The translations under genes and the position numbers were made by a program. DNA of 64,000 nucleotides from Drosophila persimilis (Eukaryota; Arthropoda; Insecta; Diptera; Drosophilidae). Within the stretch, counting starts at the first letter, position 1. The number at the start of each line of letters is the position of its first letter. The notes beneath the pieces are model-generated. The model had not been told where the DNA came from. It searched no databases and saw nothing but the letters and a program-made list of their open reading frames with translations. Location of the stretch: positions 11,656,001-11,720,000 of the forward strand of contig NW_020825288.1 in assembly GCF_003286085.1 (NCBI RefSeq), given 5' to 3'. Shown here in pieces: positions 1 to 12,774 of this stretch.

Positions 1-315
1 CAATTACCGCAAGCTTCGTGAGGACAGAAATACCGCTTCGGGCACTCGCTGCGTATACGTAATTTTTATTGGACACTTCCACGCGTCGTCATACATCGTC
101 TGTCGTCGTCGTCCTCGTCCTCGTCGGCGTCCATTGCCTTCGTCTCGCCGCCGTTTGTGTGTCAAATCGTGAGCTTTTGCTCGTACGCAGCAGAGCAGTC
201 AACAAAAGTCCTAGGCCAACACACGGTAGAGAGCTTTGGCTCGGCGAATGAGCTACCAAAACAAAAACCGATAATTGCATGGCCACCTGAAATGCCGCAC
301 TCTCTCCATCCCCAC

Positions 316-323
<8 letters not shown>

Positions 324-346
<23 letters not shown>

Positions 347-347
347 T
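324..347. repeat. (CT)n microsatellite
   Basis: About 12 CT units. On the opposite strand it is GA-rich, a potential GAGA-factor site. Confidence 0.9.
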
Positions 348-3300
348 TCTGTGCGGGTGTTTGTGTGTCTCTGCCGCTCATTCTCCGCCAGCTGGTGGAT
401 CTGCAATGTCTCCACTCCGGCCACCTGTCTTTGTGTCTCTATGGGTGATTGTGTGTGTGTATGTGGTTGAGTGTGGGAAATGCTGCTGCGTTTGTTTCTA
501 CTTGACACACATTCAAAGCAGCCATCATCTCAATTGAGTTGGCCATAATGTAATTACCGCAATTAATGCTCATTCCGCCGAATCGCAAAAATTCCAAAAG
601 TCGGTCAAATTGAAATTAAATTAAAGGCGGGAATCGAATGAACAGTTCACGGCGATTCGGTGGCAGGGATGTTGATTAAATACAAAGAATTTAATTGGCA
701 AGACATTTCGTGGGGCCACTTGCGGCGTACAGTTTGAGAGTCACACTCTACACAAAATTGGCGCCAAATGTCTCTACAGAAACCAGCGCTCTCGTATTCT
801 CTCGGGTACTCCCACTCTCTGGCACACGATTGGGGAGGTTAGACGATTGCCAGCCGAACAGCGCTTACAGCCGAGTGCGACTTCGTGCGTGGCAGGACAC
901 GAAGTCATTGCCATCCTTTGGCGTGCACAAGGCGAAACAGTTTGCGACTGAGACTCGTGATGAACGGACGCGTGGCCAATGGCAGACAGGCAGCGCGAAC
1001 AACAAGCCTGAGATCCATTCAAATCGCATTCTGTCGCTCGATGGCGAGTGCTCGACCAGAATTACGAGTGTAGTTGCCGGGCTCCATCATCATCGCCATC
1101 GCATGTGTGAGTGCAGTCCCAGTCCCACGAAAACTGATTGGCAATGGACTGACATGTGTGCGTGCCGTGCCGTGCCAGCGATCCTCGAGCATCGAACGTG
1201 GCCAAGTGAAATCAAAACAAAGCCTGGCTTGCCTGCCAGTAAATCCGTAAATCATAAAGTGTCAGCAAACCAGAAAGCCACTCGAGTGTGCGTTTTTTGC
1301 ATATATTCGGAACCAGAACGAAACGGAATTCATCAGGCGAATGAGTACCACAGATTTGGCATATAATTTAATTTGGCAAATGTGTTGGAAAATTGTATGG
1401 CAAGTGGGAAGCAAGTGAACAACTCGTAGAGAATCAGTGGAGCAGCTGCCTCTGCTTGAAGTTCTGCTTCTGGTTCTACTTCTGGTTCTACTTCTGGTCG
1501 TGCTCCAGTGATTGTTGCGAGAGCCCCTCTACGGCTTACTGCTTACTGCTTATGCTCGTAATGGGTTAATGCGGCTGAGCACTCGCTTCCCGATCCGCTC
1601 CGTAACCCTCTCCTCTCGGAAAATACATATATTTCATGTTATTTACCTAGGTGCGCCACTTTCGTTAATTGTATGCAAAAAAGTTGCCAACATTCTCCGC
1701 TCTCGCTCTCGCTCTGCGTGTATGGTGTGTGTGTTTTTGGCTCAGGTTTTTCGCTGTTGTGGCCTTATGTTACAACAACTTTTGGGTGGCTGGTTCAATT
1801 ACAGCCCCAGCCAGCCCCAGCCAGCCCCATGCCCTGCCTGCCACACTATTTCCGCTCTAAAATTTGAGCCAAGTTGCCAGTGCCAGTGCCAGTGCTGTTG
1901 CTGTAGCCGTTGCCGTTGCCGTTGCCAGCTGTGCTCGCTCGTACCCTCGTACCGTGCTCCGTGGAAGAGGACCTGCTCCTAGTTGCTGCGCCTCAGTGGC
2001 GTTCACTTAGTAAATAAATTGGCAATCGCATTTAATGTGGGTTTATGTGCGTCGCTACCTTGACTGCCACGGACCCTCTGCATGTGTCCCTGAGCCCCCT
2101 GCCACTGCCTTTGCCTGGGCGCACCAACTATTTGGTAGTTATTTTTTTGTTTTTGTTGCCTCTTTTAGTGCGGCTCGACTCGTTTTTCTTGGCTCGTGCT
2201 CATGTGCAAATCGTAAATTCACGTTAATGCCGAAATTTCACGTGATAATGACGTGATTACCTGACACACCAACAGAGGCACAGGCACAGAAACAGGAACA
2301 GGCACATACCCAGGAACAGGCACACTGGGAGGCAGATCCATGCACATGTCCTTGTCGTTGCCTTTCCTTCTCAATTTTCCAGCTAAAATGTTTTGGTTGC
2401 TGGCTTGCTGGCAGGGACTTGGGCATAAACTACACCTAAATACATCCATCCCAAACCCAACACAACCCAAATCTAACCGGAGCCAGAAGCCAGAGGCAGG
2501 CCCCAACCATCCAACCGCTCAACTGAAAAATGAGTGCCCCTAAAATAGTTGCAATGCATTCAACTGAATTTGCGAGCCTCGTTTTGGGAACTGGTCTGGT
2601 AGTCTCGGTGAGGGAAATTCCTGGCTTAGGCCGAGGCGTAAAATTGCTGGCGTACTTTTCAAGTGCTGTTCAATGAGTTGGAGTTGGAATTGCTGCTGCA
2701 ATTGTTCGCAGTCCCAGGCAGTGGGTGTGAGTGCATTCATTCCACAGTTAAACCGGATTTTAAAGAGTTTAGTGCGGGGTCTTCCGAGAGAGATAGATAA
2801 ATAGGGAGGAATAGGAGGAATGGGAAGGTCTCGAGCCTGTCGCAAACTTTTTTCGCAATCGCGTAATTTGGCCTTATTCTTTGCTTTTTATTTGCAACTT
2901 TTTAATTACTTTTGAGCAGCGATTTGAACTTTGCGCCTGCCTGTCCTGTCGCTCGTTTACACTCTAATTACGCGGCCCATTCAGGGTCTCCTGTTGTGTT
3001 ATCCTTTTCTAGCTGTTTATCAGTAGTGCCGGGGAAGGGTCCTTTAAATGCAACCCCAGTATAAAGTTGCCGTTTCCGCTGAACCAATGTACCAGTACCA
3101 GGTCTAAGCCAGTTCGTTAGTTTACCTTGACATTTTATGCAGTTTTTCTAGTGCAGCTTTTCTAGTGTGCTCTTTGTTTGGCTTGTTACCTGCCCCAGAA
3201 GGCACCTCAATAGCAGCTGGCGGCACCGCTTCCCACACACCTCATGTACAACACTTTTAACAATATTTGTTTTTCTACCACACTCCTCCACACACAATCC

Positions 3301-3642
3301 GACCTCTAGCTACAGCTCCAGCTTGAGCTCAGCGATCCACTCCTTTTGTTCCTCCTTTCACTTGGCACTCGTCGCTGTCCGCATACAAATCATGAATCAT
3401 TTTTGCTGCACCCACTCTCCGTACTCCGTACTCCGCTCACTACTCTCCAATCCATTCCGGGTACTTCTAAGTGTTGTTTAATGCAGCTTTTCAACTCATT
3501 CGCTTTGACATACTCTGCTAGTGTGAGTGCTTCTTTCTAGCTTCTACTTTCTACTTTCTACTTTTTGCAAGTAGCATCAGATTTGCTTATGCAAATGTGT
3601 CGCTCTGCCATGGATTTACCATTTGCCCCATTCATTCCAGTC

Positions 3643-3670
3643 CTCGTACTCGTACTCGTACTCGTCCTCG
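3643..3670. repeat. ACTCGT hexamer tandem
   Basis: TCGTAC/ACTCGT units in tandem. The same hexamer recurs at several unlinked places in the window. Confidence 0.85.
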
Positions 3671-5502
3671 AGCTTGACTATATTTTGTCCACTCCACTCC
3701 ATTCCCATTTCGTATTTGATCAAAATGTTTACAGTTCCTATTTGAGGCGGGCTGATGTCATGGCTTGTCCATCTCCGGGCAGTTTAAATAATTGCCCCCG
3801 CAATAAATTATTAAATCAACAACAATTACTCAATGGCCAGTGAAAAGAATCAATCAATGCGTTGCGGCCATGCTGCGGGGGAGATGGGAGTGAAATTGAG
3901 TGAAGTGGAGTGGAGCAAGTGTGTAAGGTGAGGGGAGGTGCCTGAATAAGCTGACAAAATGAACCACCACCACCCGGAAAAGGTGAATTATAACGAGTTT
4001 CATGACAGCAATTATGCGAGGTCGGGCCGACGCCCACCCATGCCCCGGGATACGGCGCACGGCATACGGCACAAGGCACACACATAGATTTATTAATACG
4101 TATAACGTATACGCAGTTCAGCCAGCAAGCGTAGGCTAATATGGCTTTCGAGGGCTTTGTAATCGATATTACAATGGCATTCTGTTAGAGGCACTCGATA
4201 GGGCTGGCGCTGGCTGGCTTTTTCCATGTTTTTTATCGCCCCCATGCATCGCTCACAATGGAGCAGCGGCGAGGCACATAATTGAAGGGGGCCGACCGTG
4301 TTTGCCATGGCCCGGGGGAGATGACAATGCATGTTTAATGTACTTGCTTGTAATTTGTAATTAATATTACATGAGCTGCATGCCGCCAGCAGCTGCTCAT
4401 GGCTGAGATTTTCCCTATCCCATATGTCTATAGCCATGTTCCTCCGTGCCATGCAATCCGATTTTCTACCATTTTCCCTCACATTTCCATTCGATTTCCA
4501 TTCGATTCAATTCGTTTTGATTTCGTGTATCATGTCGGCAGTTTGCCCTATGCCATATGTCTGACAGCAAGATCACCACCAGCTGCTGTTGTTCTTACAC
4601 TTTCTGTCAATTTTTTGATTTATGTGTGATTAGTGTTGGCCCTCCTTCCATCTCCTGCTCTCATCCTGCCGCACTCCCGTCCTCCCATCCTGTCTAACTG
4701 TCTCAGTGCCTCAGTGTCTGTAGTGTCTGTAACCCTCGGAGATACGAACATGGCAAGTCAGATTTTCCATTTGTCTGATTCTCTTGTCAGTTGTCATTTT
4801 CTATGAATACATTACGATACTCGAGCTCGAACCCCCAGCACTTTCAACAGTTTTTCAGTTGACTTTTTCGTCTGTGGTGGGGTCGCAGGAGTGCAGCCTT
4901 TCCCCTTTTTTGAATTACACGCCTCAATGTTTTTGTAAAATGTGCAAATGAAGTCACAATAAGAGATTCCCAGGCAGACGGACAGAATGACATACATACT
5001 CGTGCCCACACACATGTGTGAGGCACTCCTCAAAGGCCAAAGATTTGAACAATATAAACAATGACAGGCCATGAAATATGCAAGCACCCTAAATACCTGC
5101 AGAGCCAGGCCCAGAGGTGCTGGTTGCTCCTGTCTTTGGGCTGTGTTCTGTTTAGGCTCTTGTTTCCAGCTCTTGTTCGGCTTTTAGGTTGTTTGCTCGC
5201 CTGATTTCCTGATTGTTGATGTAAATGTCAAAATAAATAATAAATAGCAATTTTCAGAAGCCGCCTTATATTCCATGCCTTAAACAGACAGGTTTTAACG
5301 AGCCTTTAATGTAATTGATTATGGATTTAATCCTCGTTTAATTACAGGCAGGGCCAATGCCTTCAGTTGATTATAATTAAAGCATAAAATGTGTTAATTG
5401 ATTATGCAATTAACGCCAATGATGATCGTCCCGGAAAGTTAGTTAATTAAGCGTCGATGAATATATTTATTTCATTTATTTATCAATCAATAGGTAGATG
5501 GC

Positions 5503-5521
5503 TATATATATATATATATAT
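5503..5521. repeat. (TA)n microsatellite
   Basis: An uninterrupted TA run in an AT-rich region. Confidence 0.9.
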
Positions 5522-8500
5522 CTACTATATGGAATATCCCATACATAAGTGCTAACCAATCCAGGGAAAAGAGCAAAGCAGAGAAAGAGAGATCAAGAGA
5601 CGTTGATTAAATTATGAGAACAAAAACCTGCACTTGAAAGTACTTGAACTATTAGTTTATTTGCCGTAAGCATTCCATCCATTCATTCCCATTCAGAGAT
5701 GGCAAGGCTCCATTACTCTTTCTCTTCGATGCTTTCTCTGCTCTCTCTCTCCCTTCTTCGCCTCTGCTTTTTCTCTTTCTCTATACACTGCTTCTCTGGT
5801 GTGCTCTCATTTATTCATACGTGCGCTTATTGCAATGCTCATTGCTACATATTCATTATGGCAATGGGAGCAATGTGCGTTCTGCTCTTCAGACAAGAAC
5901 CGCTCCTGCTGCCGCTCTTGCTCCTGTGGCTGTCTGTATGTCTGTATATCCGATGCGTTCGATAATCCAATAAATATTTATGAAGCACTTTATTGGAACA
6001 ACACTGAATTACTTTATGGCAGCTACATGTTTGTATGTATGAATGTCTGTCTGTCTATACTGTCCATTCTGGTGTGTGCACGTGGCTACTGCTGCCACAT
6101 GCAGCACCGAAAAAAAAAAGAAAACTAACGACAAAGTTTCCTATATCATGCGGGAAAAGAAAACATTTCGAATAAAACAAAAAAGGAACTACATATATTC
6201 GGCATTTGGTGAAGTGCTTTCACACAGCATACCACCCCAGAACACCGCTCTCCAGCGGCTCTGGATCGTATCCTGGCAGGGCTCTATCATACATTGCTCA
6301 TACGCATCGTCGTACGCTTTGATGCGGTCACTTTGGCCAGACGTGGCTTGTTGGTATTTTGGTTTTTAATATTTTTAAGAGCCTTGTCTGTGGGCTCAAG
6401 TGTCCGCCTGACTGGCTGACTGCCTGCCTGCCAGAACTAATTGCCTGTGTTCCGGGCAGCCCTCTCATGTGTGGTGTGTTCCTCTCCCTCTGTGTGGGAG
6501 CACTGCACTCATGTTTAAATTATAGACTGTCGACTCAAGTGATTTGCCTGCAGTTTGCTGACTGACCCAATTAACTGTCAAAGGTTAAGCACCTGGCCCA
6601 AGACAATCCACTGCCTATATCTATGCACAATTTGAATAATTAATGTCAGGACAGAGACAGGCCCTGGCACAAGGCTTGTGTGGTGTAAAGCAACGGGACC
6701 GGAACCTATTTGGCTTGCTGTATATGCAGTTTAAATCTAAAAAATCCCATCCACAAATTAATTCGAATGTGGGGTGCCAAAGCAAACTAATTCAAATACC
6801 TCTGTGGAGTTTCTTTTTTTTGTGTGAATTCAAATACTAGTAAATGCACAATGAAAACGGAAAAACGGAAAATCAATGCGAGTGCAAACATTAAACAGCA
6901 ACACGACAATGACAAACAACAATGGCAGCAAATATGAATGATGTGATGGACAGGACTGAATTTTCGATGGTGGGAGGAATGGGAGGACATCCTTGGCAGC
7001 GGGGCCTTAAAATTATTGACCAAATTTTCAGGCAAACATACCGCAAAAAACGAGCACAAGAGCACACTATGGAAAACAATGCATAACTGGGTCAGTTTGA
7101 CATGTCGTTGTCGCAGCAAACCCTGACGGGCTGACTCTCTCTGTCCATCTCTTTCCTCCACACTACATCCATCTCTTTCGTCCTGCAATATTTGGCAACG
7201 GGAGAAGAAGAGGCGAGGCGAGGCGGACGGAATGGGGACGAATGTCAATGCATAAAATTCATTCAATGACTTTTGCAGCTATTTTTCTTCCATGAGTGAG
7301 GGCATTGCAGTCTCGGGCTTGGGGTTTCTGGACGGGGGTTCCTGGAAGGGCAGACAAATAAATTGCAAGACATGCAATAAGACGAGGACGAGCCAAATGT
7401 GTGTCTAAGTGTGTCTCTGGCTTGTCTAGCTGGTCCCTCCAGCTCCAGGTCGGTACCTTCTGCCTTGCACTTCTTGTATGCAAATAAAATTGTACACGAA
7501 ATTGACTTTATGTAGGGGCCATACACATATATGCATACTCCCATAGAGGTCTCGTCTCCCTGTGTGCGTTCAGTGAAACCTTAGACCGAATCATGACTTT
7601 GACTAACGTTGCTGCCGCATGTAAATGGCACCATGCCGCACGCCAAGGAAAGCCAGGACAGGCCAGGCCAGGCCACACGTTTCCCAGTAATCATCTATTA
7701 TCCTAATGCCAGGTCCATGCCCAAGTCCCCCGGGTCTGACCGACCCTCTGTGTGTGTGTGTGTGCCACACACACATATGCTTTCCTGGTAGATTGGATTA
7801 TGCCTTTAACCTGCGTACACTCGTACGCGTACGCTCGAGTTTTGCAGCGACTTTTATTAATGATGCGACTGGAATTTTATTTTTGCCTACTTCCACGGTG
7901 GTGTGGGAGCTGGACACGAAAACGATTTGTACGTAATCGTATTAATTGGCCATGTCTCTGTGCCCTTTCAACAATCCCACAAAGAGACAGTCGGACAGAC
8001 GGACAGACGGACATACTCGATCGATAGTTCAAAAATTGTAAAATCGAAAAGGTCAAAGCTGTCTTTGGCTACGTTCGTGTGCGTCACTTCAAATGAGGGC
8101 AATTAGTGGGGTTACACTTACACACTCCCCAATAGCCAACACGAGAACACCCAATACCAATACCCCAGTCATACGTATAATTTAAATGTTTGATTCAATT
8201 TTCTAACCCATTCCCGGCCATGTACCCTCATGAACGCTCAGCACATTCGTGTGTCTCCGATGCCCAGCACCTGCTTCGATTCTCAGACAGTCACACACGA
8301 CAGGACGTTGGCGGTGGGGAAGGAGCTCTGAAATCAATACTCATAAATTAAAGTCATAAAATGGCAAGCATAAATATAAATAGCCGGGCAAAAAGAGGCC
8401 AGACACGAATTTTCAAGTGCTGCCTGTCTGCACGGGAAAAAATCAATCGAAAACCTCGATTATTGGATGACATTTTATGGCTGAACTTTCCAAAAAGTGA

Positions 8501-9538
8501 AGTACCAGAAAGGACAAAGTTTAAAGCCAGTCCAAGGATTTTCAGCCCCCGAAACAAATCAAAGTTGACCAAATTTAGACAACCACAACCAGCCCAGGTC
8601 TTCTATATAATTATCAGATGTATTTCAAATTGAATTAGAGGGAATCCGAAGGGCATTTTGGGAATAACAGGTCGGCCAAGCCGGGTAGACAGCATCCGCA
8701 TCAGCATCAGCGACCTGCAAGCCCCATTTAAACTTTCACAAACAATAAAATTCGCCTTACATAATACATGAGACCGTGTTGCAAACGCTTGACAGACAGA
8801 CAGACAGACAGGCCGCAAAATAAGTTCGCTGAATTCGTGACTGATTTCCGGAACAAAAGGGGAAAATAAGTTTAGCATTTGAAGGCAAAAATTTTCAGAC
8901 TCATTACCGAGTACATTGTCTGCCACATAGCCCAGCGGGACTATTACACATTCATTACAGATCTGCCCTGGAATGTAATTATGAGTGGAGTCGTGGACAC
9001 TGTGGTCCACCACTTCACCAGATGCAACATCAGCAGGAGCAACAATCCCAGCAACTTTTTCTATACGCGGGACAGAGAAAGAGATTTAAATCAAACTCGA
9101 ATAAAAGACACATAAAAAATTAGCTGATTTCCCAAAATTCAAAGTCCATTAGACCCAATCACAAATTGCGATGTATTTTCCTCTGTACTGTGCCGCAAAT
9201 GTTTTAAACATACAAGGAAAGATTTCTGCTTTCTATGTATATATTTTTTGGGGGAAATAACATTTTGCTCTTTTATTTACCATAAACGATCGTTCCTTCA
9301 TTTGTGAGGGCAGGCCAACCTTTATCCATTCGTTTGCTATGGTAATTTTGCAAGGGTGCCTAAAAACTCGACTCAACGTTTATATTTTCTCGTTGTGTTA
9401 GGATGATATCTATGTCTGCGTGCAATTCCCTTTGCCAGCTCTAGCTTTGGCTCTGGCTTGGGCCGTTTAAATTGCATTTGTCATGCACAGACAGCACGAT
9501 GAAGACAACAACTGTCACTCGACACTGCATCTGGGCGC

Positions 9539-9546
9539 TGACGTCA
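9539..9546. promoter_or_regulatory. CRE-like palindrome TGACGTCA
   Basis: A perfect 8-bp cAMP-response-element consensus (CREB/ATF family), 3 kb upstream of the Gfrl start codon. It is a single site with no other support, and chance is possible. Confidence 0.25.
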
Positions 9547-12527
9547 AGGTGCAACCGCATAGTGTTCTTACACCAGAGTGCCCAGAGGAGCGGCAGTATC
9601 AGCTTGTAATGGGGCACATAATTACATCAGGCCCGCAAAAGTTTCCCCGGCAATTTTGTTAACTGCCAGTCAGTCACTCAGTCAGAAGTAACTTTTATGA
9701 GATCCTCATGCAGATGCTGATGATGGTGACACTGACAGGCGGCTAATTAGATTCTATCGCCCTATTCAATGCACTTGGTCTGGCCCTGGCCCCTGCCGAC
9801 TTGGCATTCCAATTCCTCGCAAAGGAATGTCTCTCTCAGTCCGAGTCTCAGCCAGACTCAGTGTCCAAAAGATGGACTTAAGACCCAAAGAATTCCAATT
9901 TAAATCGAATTTTCGGCTTGGCATGTGAAAGGCATGTGGCATTTCTCTATTTTCCAAACCGGAGCCAAGCCGGCCAAGTGTGTCAATGCAGTGCCTCACT
10001 GGTTGACATACAAATTTGTGGTACATTTATTGGCTTGTTTGGTCAGACAAAGCAGAGTAGGGCAGGAGTACAAGTACTAGCAAAGGGTAAAATGATATTT
10101 AAATGTTAAGCTGGCCGACGGCGACTGCCTCAAAGCCAGGGCCATTGACACACATATTTGCACAGCTGCTGGACTGAGACCGCTAAGGGGGGGTTCTGGT
10201 TCTGGTCTGACTTCGAAATGGACCCCTGTGTGTGGTCGAGTCCATGTTCTTTAATTTGCTTTATTTATTACACATTACAATCCAAATTGCTGGATGCTAC
10301 ACATGGCCCAAACAGTTACCAGCTGCCGCCGCCTGCCGGGACTTGCTAAGGACCTCAACCGTAACGATAACTTATGCAAAAAGTTGAAACTTTAAATAAA
10401 TAAACTTTGAGTCGGAGACTGGGCAGTGGGGGTGGAGCCAGAGTCCGGGGGCGGGGTTCGGGGTCGGGGGTCGGGGCACAGGTAACAATTTGTGAGGTAA
10501 ACATGGCTTTATTTTAGTTTCAATTTTCACTTCGTTATTTTTTTACACACTCGCTCACAAAAGAGGAAATGCTGGCAGTGCCTGCCTGCTGTTTGTTTTT
10601 AGATTGGAAGCCGTTGCTTCCGAGCCTCATGTTGTCTCTGCGCGTCGTCTTTTTGCCGCCATTTTACGCTCGTTATGGCAACACTTTGGCTCAAAAGCAA
10701 ACGACAGCCATGGCGACGGCTACAGCGACGGCAATGGCTATGGCTATGGCGATGCGAACACATCTCAAACGGTGGCGGCGGCCGAGAAGCGTGGAAAAAA
10801 TGTAAAAAAAATGCATTGCATCTTCTCGTTATATTCCACTAGGGCAAAAAATAGGGGAAATGGGCAGGGGCACGGGCTGGGGCAACTGTGGGCATGGTGA
10901 AAAAATCATTTCAAGCAGAAACAACAAGGGAAATGCAGAGAACGCCTTGGCGCCAGTCCCCGCTTTCTCCTGCGTTTGTCGTCTCTGTTTGCCTGCATTC
11001 GCTCCGTTGGCTGGCAACTTTCGTCGCCTCGGCCTTCGTCCTTGCCACTGCTTCCTTCCACTTCGCTCCTCCAGTGATTGACTGTGCAGTGCAACATGTC
11101 TGCTTCCTGCCGCTGTTTGGTAATAATTTTCCCCGAGTTTATTCGCTGGCCCCGGGCGTCACTTGCCTCCGCCCGAAAGATGCGTGTTGCATTTGCCTGT
11201 CGAGTGTCGTCTGTCGCCTCCAGTATGTTTACATGATTGTGCACAGGAGTGTTTGCCCGTCCCAGTCCCAGTCCCAGTCCGAGTCCTCCCTTTTCCACTC
11301 TCTGCCTCTGCCAGAACACTCGAGTGCTGTTTGCCTTTTCCTTTGAGCCAAATCGCAGCAAATTATATTTTTATTGATTCGGCAAACATTTCAGCGCGAT
11401 TTGCTCGATAAAAGCTTGGCTAAAGTAGCAAAGTGAATTAATTTGAGCAGCCAGCGAGCCAGCGAGAAGGAGAGAGACTTGCATTTTGCAGCTTGCATTT
11501 AGCATACTGCGCATACGCCAGCGACAAGCCGGATTTAGATAGCGGCACAGGCACAGCGGTTCAGCGGCACAGCGGCACAGCGGCCCAAAAACCGCAGCAC
11601 TTGCGACAGAAGCAGCAGCAACAACTTTTCGCATTTACCCAAAACTTTTGCACATTTTCTTGTTACTCGGTTGTTGCTGCTGTTGTTGCTGTTGGGGGTT
11701 TTTGTTGTTGGTCCCCTTCCTCTTTAGCCATAGTCCCACTGAGCAAATTGTAAATGAAAAAGTTTTTATGTTATTCAGTGTTTGCAGTGGGCGGATCCGC
11801 CGCTGCTGCGACCCCTCGCCCCTGTCTCTTTCTCTCCGTAGCCGCCTGTCTCGTTCTTTCCGTTTGGCGGTTGCTGTTGGTGTTTCTGTTGCCTGTATCT
11901 GTCGTTATTGCTGCATTATGTCTATTGTTGTCTATATACTCGTACATTTTTGTCGAAAGTAATTGTAAATGCTGTTCATAGTTTGACTGTCGACTCTCCT
12001 TGGGCGCTCCCCCACAACTTCTCTGAATCCAGTGACTCCTCTGACTCCCGTCCCCGCTCTTTTGTGGTTCTGTGGTTGTCAATATTTGCCCTTGCACTCA
12101 CTTCAACAGTTTCCAGTTGCCCAGTTTTCCTCCGTTTTTCCAAGGCAAACACAGATACTTATAGTTAAAGTCAACCAGGAAGAGGAAAAAGTGTGTCTGG
12201 TTTTAAATTCCTGAATTTATTTTAGTGGGTTTAAAATAAAATAAACAAATACAAGCCATGGAAAAAGAGAACTGTAAATACAGAGCGGAAATGTCGGAAC
12301 AAACCGGAAATAGCAGTGGCAGTAATGGCGACGCTGCATAAAATGCATGCATCTCAAAAAACTGTAACCAAAAACGGCAACAAAAACAGAGTGTTTAAAC
12401 CTTAAATCAAGCCAGCTACACCGTTTAAAATTGGCAACATAGTCAATAATAATCAGCAAAGGGAAATCCACCAGAACCATCAGCAAGCTGAGAAGGAGGA
12501 GAAGGAGGTGGACCCAACAGCCACAAC

Positions 12528-12774
12528 ATGACCCGCTTTCGTATCAAGAACCTGAAAATCCTCTCCTGCTGCTGGCTCAGCGTGTGGGTGACGCTCTTTG
12601 GAGGCGCCCTGCACCTGGCCCGCTGCAGCGAGTTCCCCGAGCGGGAGTGCTGCGACCTAACCACCACGTCCACAGTGGGTCCGCTGCCCATGCCGCCGGC
12701 AGCGATGCCCACCGACAAATCCCTGTCATCGGCCACAACGGCCTTGGAATCGGACCTGGCCATCGGACGATCGG
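12528..12774 (+). CDS. Gfrl: Gfrl coding exon 1: start codon and signal peptide
   Basis: The ATG sits in a fly-like CACAACATG context. The first 33 or so residues are a basic N terminus ([10 protein letters not shown]) followed by a hydrophobic stretch rich in L, W, V and F, ending near LARCS; this is a typical secretory signal peptide with likely cleavage around ARC/SEF. The rest (about 50 residues) is P/A/S/T-rich with a Cys pair (ERECC). The donor GTAAGT starts at 12775 and leaves one base of a split Gly codon (phase 1). The exon is GC-rich compared with its flanks. A promoter and any upstream non-coding exon could not be located. Confidence 0.88.

Larger units (their letters stand above)
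1..12527. other. Upstream region of Gfrl, no supported gene
   Basis: I find no coding region here. Open frames are short, overlap on both strands and are driven by low-complexity sequence. It contains a (CT)n tract at 324-347, ACTCGT hexamers at 3643-3670, a (TA)n run at 5503-5521, AT-rich blocks around 5220-5480 and 9120-9300, a CRE palindrome TGACGTCA at 9539-9546 and a CCAGT tandem at about 11262-11283. The Gfrl promoter and 5' UTR must lie at least partly here, most simply just upstream of 12528, but no start site can be fixed. Confidence 0.6.

Noticed and set aside
695-1366. Plus-strand open frame of 223 codons near the start of the window
   Set aside because: No family resemblance, Arg/Ser/His-rich random composition, frames open on both strands, and no supporting splice or poly(A) signals.
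10560-10800. Ala/Thr/Met-rich and Gly/Asp-rich frames over GGCTATGGC-type repeats
   Set aside because: Tandem hexamer-like sequence open in several frames; no coding evidence.
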